In this document: piece after piece, positions 15,088-23,654 of the stretch | How the letters are laid out: the number at the start of each line of letters is the position of its first letter | Numbering within the stretch: position 1 is the stretch's first letter | Source: Cyanobacteria bacterium HKST-UBA04 | GTDB lineage: Bacteria > Cyanobacteriota > Vampirovibrionia > Vampirovibrionales > JAGQHJ01 | DNA length: 37,607 nt | Assembly: GCA_020431915.1 (NCBI GenBank) | Contig: JAGQHJ010000017.1 | Span: 1 to 37,607 of the forward strand | Direction of reading: 5' to 3' | Program-made: the position numbers and the translations under genes | Notes under the pieces: generated by a model | Databases searched by the model: none | What the model saw: the letters and a program-made list of their open reading frames with translations, nothing else | What the model was told of the DNA's origin: nothing

Positions 15088-15478
15088 ACCAAGGTATAAG
15101 GCAATCCGCGGTTTTCAGGGGGGTTATTTAAGAGGTATCCCCTGGTTTGTCCAGTTTGTCGACAAGGGGGTTATAGCCAGCCCAGGCTGTTGTGGCGCAT
15201 TGACACTCGCCTGGTTTTCCCGATAAACTGATCGTGGTGCCCGTATGTGTGGCAATCGGCACGACAGGCACCCCATTGGCTATGACAACCTATGACAACC
15301 TATGATGACCCCCCGTGATGAAACCAACGGGTAAAACAAACTGGTTTCCCCTGACTTTATTAGCGAGCCATTCCCCTCTGATCCCAGTGCATACCACCCC
15401 CAAAAAAAGCACAATCAACCCCATTAACCTGTACGGGCGCGCCCTGTAGCAACCGAGGGAATAAGGACCACATCGTTT
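15088..15478 (+). promoter_or_regulatory. Intergenic region with promoter and 10-bp tandem repeats
   Basis: 391 bp without a gene. A candidate plus-strand promoter is TTGACA (15200-15205), an 18-bp spacer and TAAACT (15224-15229), giving a leader of about 245 nt for the gene at 15479. In that leader CTATGACAAC occurs twice in tandem (15280-15299) followed by the variant CTATGATGAC (15300-15309). A CAGGGG/CCCCTG pair near 15117-15147 could form a weak hairpin after the upstream gene. Confidence 0.45.
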
Positions 15479-16933
15479 ATGACCCAAGCCATTCAGCCTC
15501 TAGAGCTTCTTCGTCCAAAAAACAACCTACTATCCAAGGTAAGTACGAACCCTGGGGCCACTTCCCCGCTGGCGTACACCGCCCCCTTGGCAGCGGCACC
15601 GGATCGGTTTGAGCGTGCTGCCCAGCCTGCTGCCCCACGGTTTGGCCGGGTCGAATATTTGTCCTCCAACGAGGCTGGTCCCTACATGAGAACCCTGCGG
15701 GAAAAAGCCGAGGGGGTTTCCTCGGACAGTCAGGTTCCTATTGAAGGCTGGCAAGACGCCTTTAGCCCGGCCGAATCCAGCTCGATTCATCCCGATCGCT
15801 TTCAGCGGCAAACCGGCATTTATCCCGACGTGGCCGATCCGCGTACAACGGCCATGGTACTGCCCCATCCTGGCGGCGGGGCGTGGGTAATCCGCAACGA
15901 CTACGGCAAAGGTGGTTCTCGAGATTTTGATAAGGCCATGGGGCTGCTTGAAGCCAAAATGCCGCAGGTTAGTCGGGCCTTGCAGTACTACTGGATGAGC
16001 CATCCCGAATCGGAATTGCACACAGCCAAAGGTCATACCGGGTATCTGTATCCGCCCCAGTCCGAGCCGATGGGTAATTTCATCGGGGCGTTTGTCGATC
16101 GCGTCAAGCACCATGTGATTGCCCCTTACAAAGAGCAACTGGAACGCTTCGAGCAGGCCGACCACTCAGAGCGGCTGCGCCTGCTTGAATCGGAATTTCC
16201 GATGGTTGACCCCAAGGCCTATGAAGCGCAGCGTGATGCGGATCTGGACCGGCGCCGGCAGTCCAATATTGACTTTTATGCGGGCTGGGACGATGCACGG
16301 CTGGATGCCAACGAGCTGACGCGCAAGCGCGGCGGCCTGACGGATCGTGAAACCGTGCCCGTGGATAACCTGATGGCCAAAAACTGGCTGCCCAACCTGT
16401 TGTGGGCCTATGAAATGACCAAGTACCCCGCCATGGAGCTTCGCGAACAGTTGTACGACGAGGTGTTACAGACCCAGTCCGAGAACCAGGGGCTGGTTGA
16501 CAGCGTCAACGCCTTGCGCAAAATGGCCAATGATCGCCGTAACCGTGGTAACGCCGAATTCATCCGGGCCTATAACCAGGATTATCCCAAAACCCCCATT
16601 GCAGTCGGGGCTTATGATCGACCGGATCCTACGCCCCGGACGCTGCCGCTGGCGATTCCCGAATTTAACAGGGGGCTGCATGAATCCGATGACCGCTACT
16701 CCCATGCTCAGATCATGGCAGGCAAGTTGTATAGCGAGTACCGTATCAGCAGAGAAGCCGGGATGACCCTGCCGGACTACGATTTGAGAAAGGGCCCCAT
16801 CCAATTCTCCACCAAGCTGCCTGAAGGCATTAAGCCCGATTTCGACGAAGCGGCTTATCTGGCCCGCCGTCAAGCCACGTCTGGCCAGGGTTCTAAAGTT
16901 TCGGCTGGCGCTGACGTGCAACTGGAAACCTAA
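15479..16933 (+). CDS. Uncharacterised soluble protein, 484 aa
   Basis: I do not recognise this protein. It has no signal peptide and no membrane segment. The first 70 residues are Ala/Pro-rich and look disordered. The rest is charged and helix-rich, with many Arg/Asp/Glu and aromatic residues. Examples are QYYWMSHPESELHTAKGHTG and ELTRKRGGLTDRETVPVDN. There are no obvious catalytic motifs. The ATG at 15479 is preceded by AAGGA about 13 bp upstream. Its long leader carries 10-bp tandem repeats and a candidate promoter. With the preceding membrane protein it forms a pair of large lineage-specific genes; a role is unknown. Confidence 0.75.
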   Translation: MTQAIQPLELLRPKNNLLSKVSTNPGATSPLAYTAPLAAAPDRFERAAQPAAPRFGRVEYLSSNEAGPYMRTLREKAEGVSSDSQVPIEGWQDAFSPAESSSIHPDRFQRQTGIYPDVADPRTTAMVLPHPGGGAWVIRNDYGKGGSRDFDKAMGLLEAKMPQVSRALQYYWMSHPESELHTAKGHTGYLYPPQSEPMGNFIGAFVDRVKHHVIAPYKEQLERFEQADHSERLRLLESEFPMVDPKAYEAQRDADLDRRRQSNIDFYAGWDDARLDANELTRKRGGLTDRETVPVDNLMAKNWLPNLLWAYEMTKYPAMELREQLYDEVLQTQSENQGLVDSVNALRKMANDRRNRGNAEFIRAYNQDYPKTPIAVGAYDRPDPTPRTLPLAIPEFNRGLHESDDRYSHAQIMAGKLYSEYRISREAGMTLPDYDLRKGPIQFSTKLPEGIKPDFDEAAYLARRQATSGQGSKVSAGADVQLET

Positions 16934-17006
16934 TCCCTAAAGGGCGTGCTGGACTCTGGTTTGTGTACAGTGCCTTACAGCGTCTTACGGTGTCTTATAG
17001 AGGCGC

Positions 17007-18320
17007 TTAGACTTGCTGTGCGTGTTGTACCTGCTGTGCCGAGTATTGGCCGGCACATTCGCCCATGCGCCAGCAAACGGCCTGGATGCGGAACGAGGAC
17101 TGTGCCAGGAACGTGGCGCTGATGCACCGACCGACCACCAGCAGGTTGCCGACGCCTTCCGGCATCAGGGCCTGAAGCGGGATTTCGTAGTAGTCGCCGT
17201 CCTTTAGCTTCTGCAGCCCGCCTTTGTCGGCCTTGGGGGAGGCCTTGTGGATGTCGATGGGGTAGGCGCACTTGGCCACGGCCTGCGAGCCAAATTTTCG
17301 GCAGCCCAGAATATCCTCGTCGCTGACGATGTATTGCCCCCGGATACGCCGGCTTTCGCGTACGCCCAGTTGCGGGGCCATCTGGGCCAGGAAGGCGGCT
17401 TCGAAGCCACCTATCTTGGCTATGCAGAACCGAACCAGCCGTTGAATCTGCTGGCGCCCCGTCTGGTAGGCGTAGGCAACGTCGGCCGGGTCAAGCGGGT
17501 CGAGGGGAGTTGTGGCGGCAATGCGCGGACAATTAAAGGACACGCAGCCGGGCATGCCTGGTACGGTAAAAATCTGGAAGTAGGCCGCTTCGGCCTCGGT
17601 AATCAGCCCTTCGCTCAACCCTTCCTCAAACACGGGCCGCAGCAGCCAGGAGTCGTCGTCGAGGGTGTGGGCGGTCGACAGCATGTAGTGGCCGTTGGGA
17701 TGCCGGTAAATGGCGCTGTTTTTGTTGTCCGGGTCCCATTGTCGTATCCAGTCGGCCAGTTGCTCAAGGTTAACGCCCCCCATAATAAACCGCAGGCTCA
17801 GGGCCTGGTGGCCCTCGTCATCGAGCATGGGCACGTTGGCCAGGTAAGACAGGGTGGCATTGCCCGAGGCGTCAATAAATCGCTTGGCCTGATACCGAAC
17901 CGTTTGGCCATGGAGGATGCAATTGAGGGCGCTGATGGTTTCCTGATGCCGCTCCACGCCGATTAGGGTCATGTCGTACCGTACCGTCACCCCAGCCGTG
18001 GTGCAGAGTTCGTCGAGGTAGGCCTTGAGCAGTTCGGGGTTGACCCACCCCGGGTTGTTGTCGCTGAAGCGTTGGGCCCCGCCCCAGCGCTGGGCCAAGT
18101 CTAGCAGAACCGTCTCGTATAGCCCCTCGGTTAGGTTAACCCCCTTGCTCTGGTTGGGCATCATCGGGGTTACCAGCGAGGCTGTGGCCGTGCCGCCCAG
18201 GTAGCCATTTTGCTCAATCAGCAGGGTGTTGGCTCCGGCTCGGGCAGAGGCAACGGCGGCTGCCACCCCGGACGAGCCGCCGCCCACTACAATCACGTCA
18301 TAGGTTTCACAAGCTGTCAT
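17007..18320 (-). CDS. FAD-dependent oxidoreductase (FAD_oxidored family)
   Basis: A 437-aa flavoprotein of the glutathione-reductase-like fold. The N-terminal Rossmann motif VVGGGSSGVAAAVASARAG is at about 11-29, ending with the acidic LLIE ribose contact. The family-typical GYLGGTATASLV follows. Further on, RFIDASGNATLSYLA, GVRESRRIRGQYIVSDEDI and LLVVGRCISATFLAQSS match the FAD_oxidored group often annotated as 'FAD-dependent oxidoreductase' in many bacteria. The substrate cannot be read from sequence. It starts 44 bp after surE and probably belongs to the same operon. No transmembrane or signal sequence is seen. A covalent-FAD histidine motif is absent. Confidence 0.85.
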   Translation of the reverse strand: MTACETYDVIVVGGGSSGVAAAVASARAGANTLLIEQNGYLGGTATASLVTPMMPNQSKGVNLTEGLYETVLLDLAQRWGGAQRFSDNNPGWVNPELLKAYLDELCTTAGVTVRYDMTLIGVERHQETISALNCILHGQTVRYQAKRFIDASGNATLSYLANVPMLDDEGHQALSLRFIMGGVNLEQLADWIRQWDPDNKNSAIYRHPNGHYMLSTAHTLDDDSWLLRPVFEEGLSEGLITEAEAAYFQIFTVPGMPGCVSFNCPRIAATTPLDPLDPADVAYAYQTGRQQIQRLVRFCIAKIGGFEAAFLAQMAPQLGVRESRRIRGQYIVSDEDILGCRKFGSQAVAKCAYPIDIHKASPKADKGGLQKLKDGDYYEIPLQALMPEGVGNLLVVGRCISATFLAQSSFRIQAVCWRMGECAGQYSAQQVQHAQQV

Positions 18321-18364
18321 AGGCGTGGCATGGCTACTTCTTTGGGCGGGTTCGGTCTCTTTGG

Positions 18365-19165
18365 CTAGGTAGAGGGGTCACAGAGGGTTTTGTACAGGTC
18401 GTTGAGCTCCCACTGGTGATCCTCGGTAAAGGTTTCGTTGGTCAGGTCAAACGTAACGGGGGTAATGGAAATGGCGTTGTCCCGGATGGCGGTGATGTCG
18501 GTGCCTTCCTCCCCGTCGCTTTCAATGATTTCGCCAGCCAGCCAGAAGTAGACCTGGTCGCGCGGGTCGACCCGGCGTTCGTAGCTGTCGGTGTACATCC
18601 GTGCCCCGAGCTTGGTTAGACGAATACCGGTTACGTCCTGCAACGGGACGGCGGGGAAATTGACGTTGAGCAGGGTGCGGTTGGGAAAATCCACGGACTG
18701 CACAAAGGGGACAAGGTTGGCGATGAATTCGGCGGTATGCTCAAATTCGGCGGCCCGGTCAAAGCCGTTCATTAGCGAAACGGCCACACTGGGCAGCCCA
18801 TGCCAAGAACCTTCCATGGCGGCACTGACGGTGCCGCTGTACAGGACATCGTAGCCCAGGTTGGGGCCGTGGTTAATGCCGCTGATAACCATGTCAAAGC
18901 CGACATCGGCCATCGTGGCGTTAAGGGCCAGCTTGACGCAGTCGCTGGGGGTCCCTGTGACGGACACAGCCTGCTTGACATGGGGGCCGAAATCCACTTC
19001 GTCGATACGAATGGGCTTGTGCAGCGTCAGGGCGTGGCCCATGGCGCTGCGTTCGCGATCGGGGGCCGATACGTACACGTCGTGGTGCTTGCCGAGGGTG
19101 GTGGCCAGGGTACGAATACCCGGTGCGTAATGCCCGTCGTCATTGGAAATAAGGATTTTTACCAT
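18365..19165 (-). CDS. surE: 5'/3'-nucleotidase SurE
   Basis: SurE is a metal-dependent nucleotidase acting on nucleoside monophosphates and short polyphosphates. The 266-aa sequence has the metal-binding SNDDG at the N-terminus (MVKILISNDDG), the active-site region APDRERSAMGHALT, TGTPSDCVKLAL, and the signature SGINHGPNLGYDVLYSGTVSAAMEG (landmarks). Length is typical. It lies between a 64-aa gene (43 bp upstream) and a FAD oxidoreductase (44 bp downstream) on the same strand, consistent with one transcript. The ATG at 19165 is the family start. Confidence 0.96.
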   Translation of the reverse strand: MVKILISNDDGHYAPGIRTLATTLGKHHDVYVSAPDRERSAMGHALTLHKPIRIDEVDFGPHVKQAVSVTGTPSDCVKLALNATMADVGFDMVISGINHGPNLGYDVLYSGTVSAAMEGSWHGLPSVAVSLMNGFDRAAEFEHTAEFIANLVPFVQSVDFPNRTLLNVNFPAVPLQDVTGIRLTKLGARMYTDSYERRVDPRDQVYFWLAGEIIESDGEEGTDITAIRDNAISITPVTFDLTNETFTEDHQWELNDLYKTLCDPST

Positions 19166-19208
19166 GGCGAATGATGAAACTCGTGCTTGCAGGTGATAAC
19201 AGCAACCC

Positions 19209-19403
19209 CTAGTAGGATTGGCGGTAGAAATAGTCTTTCAGGAACGGCTCGTCCACATCCTTCAGGTGGTTCCAGAACAGGTTGAGGATGTCCCCTTCAT
19301 TCATGCGTTCGCGCACAATATCGAGCACCAGGGTCCGCACATCAACGGTTTTGGTCAGCTTGTTCTCTTCACCAATTAGGTCAAGCAGTTCTTCCTTGGT
19401 CAC
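19209..19403 (-). CDS. Small acidic protein, 64 aa, first gene of the surE operon
   Basis: Not recognised. I chose the GTG at 19403, with AGGAG 8 bp upstream, rather than the TTG 24 codons further up. The upstream stretch contains a perfect -10 TATAAT (19443-19448 on the minus strand) and is therefore probably promoter. The protein reads TKEELLDLIGEEN, then KTVDVRTLVLDIVRERMNEGDI, then an aromatic-rich end (FLKDYFYRQSY). It appears largely helical, with a regular leucine/isoleucine pattern suggesting a small helical bundle or protein-protein adaptor (inference). It precedes surE by 43 bp. Confidence 0.65.
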   Translation of the reverse strand: MTKEELLDLIGEENKLTKTVDVRTLVLDIVRERMNEGDILNLFWNHLKDVDEPFLKDYFYRQSY

Positions 19404-19442
19404 AGCCTGCGCTCCTGCCGATGGGGTATCGATAACAGCCCT

Positions 19443-19448
19443 ATTATA
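19443..19448 (-). promoter_or_regulatory. -10 element TATAAT for the 64-aa gene/surE operon
   Basis: A consensus TATAAT on the minus strand, 39 bp upstream of the chosen GTG start. The -35 is poor: AAGAGG at 17-bp spacing, or TTGAAA at 21 bp. Confidence 0.5.
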
Positions 19449-19527
19449 CCCCAACCTCGCCGGGGCCTCTTTCAAGCCGGTTCCAGGTTTTCGATTCCTG
19501 GCGGTCGATTCGGCGAAGGGTTTGCGC

Positions 19528-19533
19528 TAGACT
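19528..19533 (+). promoter_or_regulatory. Candidate feoA promoter (-10 TAGACT)
   Basis: The word GCTAGACTG recurs upstream of tatA in the same relation to the gene. A 17-bp spacer would place TCGATT (19505-19510) as a weak -35. I looked for a Fur box between here and feoA and saw no convincing match. Confidence 0.4.
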
Positions 19534-19606
19534 GCTTTAGCCCCGGTTTTTCCTATGGAAGGGGTGTTTCCCTTTTCCCGCCGTTTAACCCCACCCCAGT
19601 AACAGG

Positions 19607-19891
19607 ATGGTGTCTGTGGCCCTTCCGCCTGAACAGCAAGACATAGACCGGCCTTTGAGCCATTGTAAGCCCGGTGATCGCGTAACCATTACGCGGTTGA
19701 GCAGTCCCTATGTGGCCAGCATGGCCACGCGTCTGGGCCTGGTAGAGGGCTGTACGGTAACATGCCAGGCGGTGGTGCCTTCCGGGCCGGTTGTGGTTCG
19801 TCGTGGCGGCATGGAACTGGCTATTGGCAGGGCCTATGCGGCTGAAATCATGGTAAAAAAAACCCATAGCGCCATGGAGGCCCTGGTATGA
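19607..19891 (+). CDS. feoA: Ferrous iron transport protein A (FeoA)
   Basis: FeoA is a small SH3-like cytoplasmic protein needed for FeoB-mediated Fe(II) uptake. The 94-aa sequence shows the family pattern: LSHCKPGDRVTITRL, then RLGLVEGCTVTCQAVVPSGPVVVRRGGMELAIGRAYAAEIMV (landmarks). This corresponds to the usual L-G-I-x-G, P-x-x-I and L-x-x-A-x-x-I features. The N-terminus has about 18 extra residues. The ATG at 19607 has only ACAGG immediately upstream, and an in-frame GTG at 19616 is an alternative. The stop overlaps the feoB start (ATGA at 19888), indicating translational coupling. Confidence 0.9.
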   Translation: MVSVALPPEQQDIDRPLSHCKPGDRVTITRLSSPYVASMATRLGLVEGCTVTCQAVVPSGPVVVRRGGMELAIGRAYAAEIMVKKTHSAMEALV

Positions 19892-21813
19892 GCCTCACGC
19901 CAACGTCGCCGGCTTTGGCGGCGTCTCAGCAACAGGCCGTCAGGGGGGGCGAAAGCAATCCGTACTTGTGCTATGCCTCGCGTTTCCTTGCCGGCAGGTC
20001 TCTTCAGGCCAAAGAAGCGGCCATTAACCCCGACCAGGTCCTGGTGCTGGCCGGCAACCCCAATGTGGGCAAATCGGTGGTGTTTAACCACCTGACGGGC
20101 AGTTATACCAACGTCAGCAATTTCCCCGGGACCACCGTCGACATTCCCAAAGGCTATCTGGCGGATAACCGTCTGCTCAAAGACACGCCCGGTGTCTATG
20201 GCCTGTCGCGCTTTAGTGAAGAGGAACAGGTGGCCAAGCAAACCATTTTGCAGGCCGATGTCGTCATTAACGTGGTTAGCGCCGCTACGCTTGAGCGCGA
20301 TTTGTTTTTAACCCAGCAGATTATCGATTTTGGCAAGCCGCTGGTGGTGGTGGTAAACCAGATTGACGAGGCGCAACGGCTGGGTATTGAAATAGACCTG
20401 GCCCGGCTGGAAACTTTTTTGGGCGTGCCGGTGCTGGCCACGATTGCCACGGAGGGCAAGGGGCTTGACGATATTTTGCCACTGGCTGCCGTGGCCCGTT
20501 GCGGGACGCATACTCCCGACGTACCGGCCGACCCCGATGCCCTAGAGCTTTTGGAAGACAACCCGGCCCAGCAGCTTCAGGTGTACGGGCAACGGCGTCG
20601 CTACATTAACGGCATTGTGCGCGAGGTGGTGCGGCACCTTGAAACCGGGCAGCCCAAGGGGTGGTCTGGTCGGCTTGGCCAGTGGCTGCTAAACCCCTTT
20701 GTGGGTATTGTCAGTGGGGTGGCCTGCCTGCTGATGCTGTACCAGGTGGTTGGCGTTTGGGTGGCCGGCGACGTGGTGAACTTTACCGAGGGGACCCTGA
20801 TGCTTGGTGGCCTGGTTCCCCTTATCCAGTCCGTTGTCAATAACCTGGTGCCCCCCCACGGCCACCCGCTGCTGGGAGCCCTCAATACCATTTTGGCTGG
20901 TGAATTCGGGGTGTTGACCATGAGCGTGCAGTATATTTTTGGGGTGCTGTTTCCCATTATTTTGGGCTTCTATATCTATGTGTCTTTGTTGGAGGACTGC
21001 GGTTACCTGCCCCGTATTGCCGTGTTGTGCGACAGCTTGCTGAGTAAAATCGGCCTCAACGGCCGGGCCGTGATTCCCATTGTGCTGGGATTTGGCTGTG
21101 TGACGATGGCCACGGTCAGCACGCGTGTGCTTACCTCCCAGCGCGAGCGTACCATTGCCTCGACCATTCTGGCCGTGACTATTCCCTGCTCGGCCCAGAT
21201 TGCCGTTATTGTCGGGTTAATGGCCAAGATTGGCGGGTTGGTCCCTTGGTTGCTGTTTATGGCCTCCCTGGTTGTGGTGTTGACGCTGCTGGGCACAGCC
21301 CTTAACAAGTTGCTGCCGGGCCAGTCGTCGGGCCTGCTGCTCGATTTGCCGCCTATTCGCATGCCGCTGCTCAAGAACGTCCTGAAGAAAACATGGGTGC
21401 GCACGGTGGTCTTCCTCAAGGAAGCGGCGCCGCTGTTTATGCTCGGCTCACTGCTGGTCAGCATCAGTCAGGTAACCGGTCTACTGGTTTGGGTCCAGGG
21501 AATTCTGGCTCCCATTACCGTGGAGCTGTTGAACCTGCCGGCCCAAAGCGCCGAGGTGTTTATTATGGGGATGGTTCGTCGCGACTTCGGGGCGGCAGGT
21601 CTCTATATGATGAGCGAGCAGCTGACCTCACTGCAGATTTTAACCGCTCTGGTAACCATTACGCTGTTTGTACCCTGTATCGCCTCGGCCACCGTTATCT
21701 GGAAAGAGCGCGGTCTTGTTGAATCCTCGATCGTCCTGCTTGGATCGTGGGTGATTGCCTTTGGCACCGGCACCATCCTGGCCAAGCTGTTGGCAGCTGT
21801 TCCGTTTATTTAA
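19888..21813 (+). CDS. feoB: Ferrous iron transporter FeoB
   Basis: FeoB is the inner-membrane Fe(II) permease with an N-terminal GTPase. G1 is GNPNVGKS (about 56-63), the switch region is NFPGTTVDI, G3 is DTPGVYGL and G4 is NQID. A helical spacer (GDI domain) follows, then a membrane part with two gate regions. The family cysteines are present in IPCSAQ and VPCIAS, the latter close to the C-terminus. At 641 residues it is shorter than E. coli FeoB (773) because the C-terminal cytoplasmic part is missing, as in many other phyla. No feoC is recognisable downstream. The N-terminal 45 residues before the G domain are an unusual extension. Confidence 0.96.
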   Translation: MSLTPTSPALAASQQQAVRGGESNPYLCYASRFLAGRSLQAKEAAINPDQVLVLAGNPNVGKSVVFNHLTGSYTNVSNFPGTTVDIPKGYLADNRLLKDTPGVYGLSRFSEEEQVAKQTILQADVVINVVSAATLERDLFLTQQIIDFGKPLVVVVNQIDEAQRLGIEIDLARLETFLGVPVLATIATEGKGLDDILPLAAVARCGTHTPDVPADPDALELLEDNPAQQLQVYGQRRRYINGIVREVVRHLETGQPKGWSGRLGQWLLNPFVGIVSGVACLLMLYQVVGVWVAGDVVNFTEGTLMLGGLVPLIQSVVNNLVPPHGHPLLGALNTILAGEFGVLTMSVQYIFGVLFPIILGFYIYVSLLEDCGYLPRIAVLCDSLLSKIGLNGRAVIPIVLGFGCVTMATVSTRVLTSQRERTIASTILAVTIPCSAQIAVIVGLMAKIGGLVPWLLFMASLVVVLTLLGTALNKLLPGQSSGLLLDLPPIRMPLLKNVLKKTWVRTVVFLKEAAPLFMLGSLLVSISQVTGLLVWVQGILAPITVELLNLPAQSAEVFIMGMVRRDFGAAGLYMMSEQLTSLQILTALVTITLFVPCIASATVIWKERGLVESSIVLLGSWVIAFGTGTILAKLLAAVPFI

Positions 21814-22065
21814 GGGCGAGAGGGTACCCATGACAGAAAGAGCGGTTTTGGGTATCAAACTGTCACTTGACCGCCCCCCCGACTCTGCCGTGCAATAGCA
21901 CTACGATTTTTGGCCCGACGCAGAGTAGGGGGCAAGCAATCGTTTGCGTTCCCCGTTTAAAGGGCCTTATAATAGTAGCTATCTGATCCACACCTAATGT
22001 TGCCTTTCACGGCAAATGACCCACTAATGACCCCCTTGAATGTCTGATGGGCGCGCTGGCCTTTT
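21814..22065 (+). other. Structured region after feoB and downstream promoter
   Basis: 252 bp. A long imperfect inverted repeat pairs 21876-21888 with 21920-21932 (CCCCCGACTCTGC against GCAGAGTAGGGGG, 12 of 13 positions). Inside it is a small hairpin GTGC-AATA-GCAC (21890-21901), giving a branched fold. A plus-strand promoter follows: TTGCGT (21944-21949), an 18-bp spacer, TATAAT (21968-21973). A possible 22-codon frame at 21830-21898 is noted but not called. Confidence 0.5.
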
Positions 22066-22659
22066 GTGCGTAGGGCGCCCCCAAGCGTGATCCCGATTGT
22101 GGTAAACATCCAACGATTTATCCAATATTGCGAAGGCCGTGCCTATTTTGATCATCGCTCCTATAACAAGGAGAAAGCCGATGAGCGGGGCACCCGCTAT
22201 GTGACCCAAACCCGGCTCGATTCGTTGCAGGGTCGACAGGCGCAACGGCAAATTCGTGACCAGTCGTTCCAGGCTCAATTGCGTCCCGCCGCCCCCGAGG
22301 CGGGGTTGCGGGGCTTGCCGGCCACTGTGTTGGGCCGTGCCCTTGCCGGGTTTCAAGCCGGGGCTTTGGCATTGGGTGGTTCGATTGGCGGATTTGTAAG
22401 CCAACTGCTTCGGGGCGTACAACGCCAGCAGCAGGTGTTGTTCCAGCAGCTTAACGGGTTTCAAAATGCCGTGCAGGATTTCTTTGAGAACCCGTTGCCC
22501 TTTATCACCAGCCAGGTGCTTGGGTTCTTTTTTGGCCGGAAGGATCACCGCATCGAAGAGCAGAAGAACCGAGAAGACGACGACTTTGCCCACCCCGAGC
22601 ATGACTTTGTCAAAACCCGCCGGGTGGAAGGGGCGTTTGCTTCAAAAGGGGGCAAGTAG
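22066..22659 (+). CDS. Uncharacterised protein, up to 197 aa
   Basis: Not recognised. The start is uncertain: GTG at 22066, 22087 or 22096 all lie in frame and none has a clear ribosome site. Starting at 22096 gives MVNIQRFIQYCEG. The protein is rich in Gln, Arg and Phe. It has a central, mildly hydrophobic Gly/Ala/Leu region (GRALAGFQAGALALGGSIGG) and a charged C-terminus ending in KGGK. The middle could be an amphipathic or membrane-associated helix pair. A good promoter (TTGCGT-18-TATAAT) lies about 95 bp upstream. It precedes uppP by 85 bp, which has its own -10. Confidence 0.6.
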   Translation: MRRAPPSVIPIVVNIQRFIQYCEGRAYFDHRSYNKEKADERGTRYVTQTRLDSLQGRQAQRQIRDQSFQAQLRPAAPEAGLRGLPATVLGRALAGFQAGALALGGSIGGFVSQLLRGVQRQQQVLFQQLNGFQNAVQDFFENPLPFITSQVLGFFFGRKDHRIEEQKNREDDDFAHPEHDFVKTRRVEGAFASKGGK

Positions 22660-22699
22660 GGACTGAAACAGCAAGGCGTCGCGGATTGAATAAAGCCGG

Positions 22700-22705
22700 T
22701 ATAAT
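22700..22705 (+). promoter_or_regulatory. -10 element upstream of uppP
   Basis: A consensus TATAAT 39 bp upstream of the uppP GTG. The -35 at 17-bp spacing is not recognisable. Confidence 0.4.
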
Positions 22706-22744
22706 GGGCTTTGTTAGGGTTATAGGCTTGAAAGAGTAATACGC

Positions 22745-23548
22745 GTGCAACAATGGCTTGAAGCCCTGATTCTGGGGTTGGTTGAAGGTTTGACGGAATT
22801 CTTGCCGGTCTCTTCGACCGGGCATTTGATTATTGGTGGGCAATTGCTGGGGTTTGACAGCGACATGGCCCCCACCTTCGAGGTTTGTATTCAGTTGGGC
22901 GCCATTTTGGCCGTGGTTTTTTTGTATTGGCCGCGTTTTTTGGCCCTCTTCAACTTCAAGCAGGACCGTGGGTTTTCGGGGCTGCGGGCATGGGGCCTGC
23001 TGGCCGTGACGTCTTTCCCCGCCAGCCTGATGGGACTGCTGACCCACGACTACATTGAAACGAACCTGTTTAATCCGGTGACGGTTGCCTGGGCGCTGTT
23101 GGTTGGCGGGATTATTTTATTGTTTATTGAGCGCGTGATTGGCCGGTTTAAACCGGAGCCGACCACCGGGCTGGACAACCTGACCTTTAAGGATGCCGCC
23201 ATCGTCGGCGTGTTTCAGTGTTTTTCGCTTTGGCCCGGCATGAGCCGATCGGCGTCAACCATTATTGGCGGGATGGTCAGTGGCTTGGATCGCAAGACGG
23301 CTGCCGAATTTTCTTTTATCGCGGCGGTACCGATTATGGTACTGGCCACGGCGTATGTGTTTGCCAAGCACCTGGGCGACATGAGTTCGGCCGACATGCA
23401 GATGCTGGGCTTGGGGTTTGTTGTTTCACTCGTCAGTGCCGTGCTGGCGGTCAAGGCGTTTGTTGGGTTTCTGCAACGTCACGCCCTGTGGTGGTTTGGG
23501 GTGTACCGCATTGTGGTGGCGGTACTCTGCTTCTGGTTGTTTTTGTAG
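22745..23548 (+). CDS. uppP: Undecaprenyl-diphosphatase UppP (BacA family)
   Basis: UppP dephosphorylates undecaprenyl pyrophosphate to recycle the lipid carrier of peptidoglycan synthesis; overproduction gives bacitracin resistance. The 267-aa integral membrane protein carries both active-site regions: GLVEGLTEFLPVSSTGHL near the N-terminus (the E-x3-E and SSTGH motifs) and LWPGMSRSASTIIGGM in the middle, with the catalytic arginine in SRS. The usual residue after SRS is Gly (SRSGST); here it is Ala. About eight hydrophobic helices are visible. The start is GTG with only a weak AAAGAG upstream. Length and topology are typical. Confidence 0.95.
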   Translation: MQQWLEALILGLVEGLTEFLPVSSTGHLIIGGQLLGFDSDMAPTFEVCIQLGAILAVVFLYWPRFLALFNFKQDRGFSGLRAWGLLAVTSFPASLMGLLTHDYIETNLFNPVTVAWALLVGGIILLFIERVIGRFKPEPTTGLDNLTFKDAAIVGVFQCFSLWPGMSRSASTIIGGMVSGLDRKTAAEFSFIAAVPIMVLATAYVFAKHLGDMSSADMQMLGLGFVVSLVSAVLAVKAFVGFLQRHALWWFGVYRIVVAVLCFWLFL

Positions 23549-23654
23549 CGAAAACCCTAACGGGCCACGGTTTAATGGCCGGTTGCGTGGTTGCCCAAGT
23601 CTCTTTCGGCAGAACGGTTTTTTCGGGGGATCGTTTTTGGGCGATCCGGCGATC

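Noticed and set aside
19476..19606. A Fur box upstream of feoA
   Set aside because: I looked for GATAAT/ATTATC-type repeats and found no convincing match, so regulation of feoAB by Fur is not claimed from sequence.
21830..21898. A 22-codon frame right after feoB, preceded by GAGAGGG, as a FeoC-like or leader peptide
   Set aside because: Too short and without FeoC features. It overlaps the inverted-repeat structure, and the ribosome-site match may be chance.
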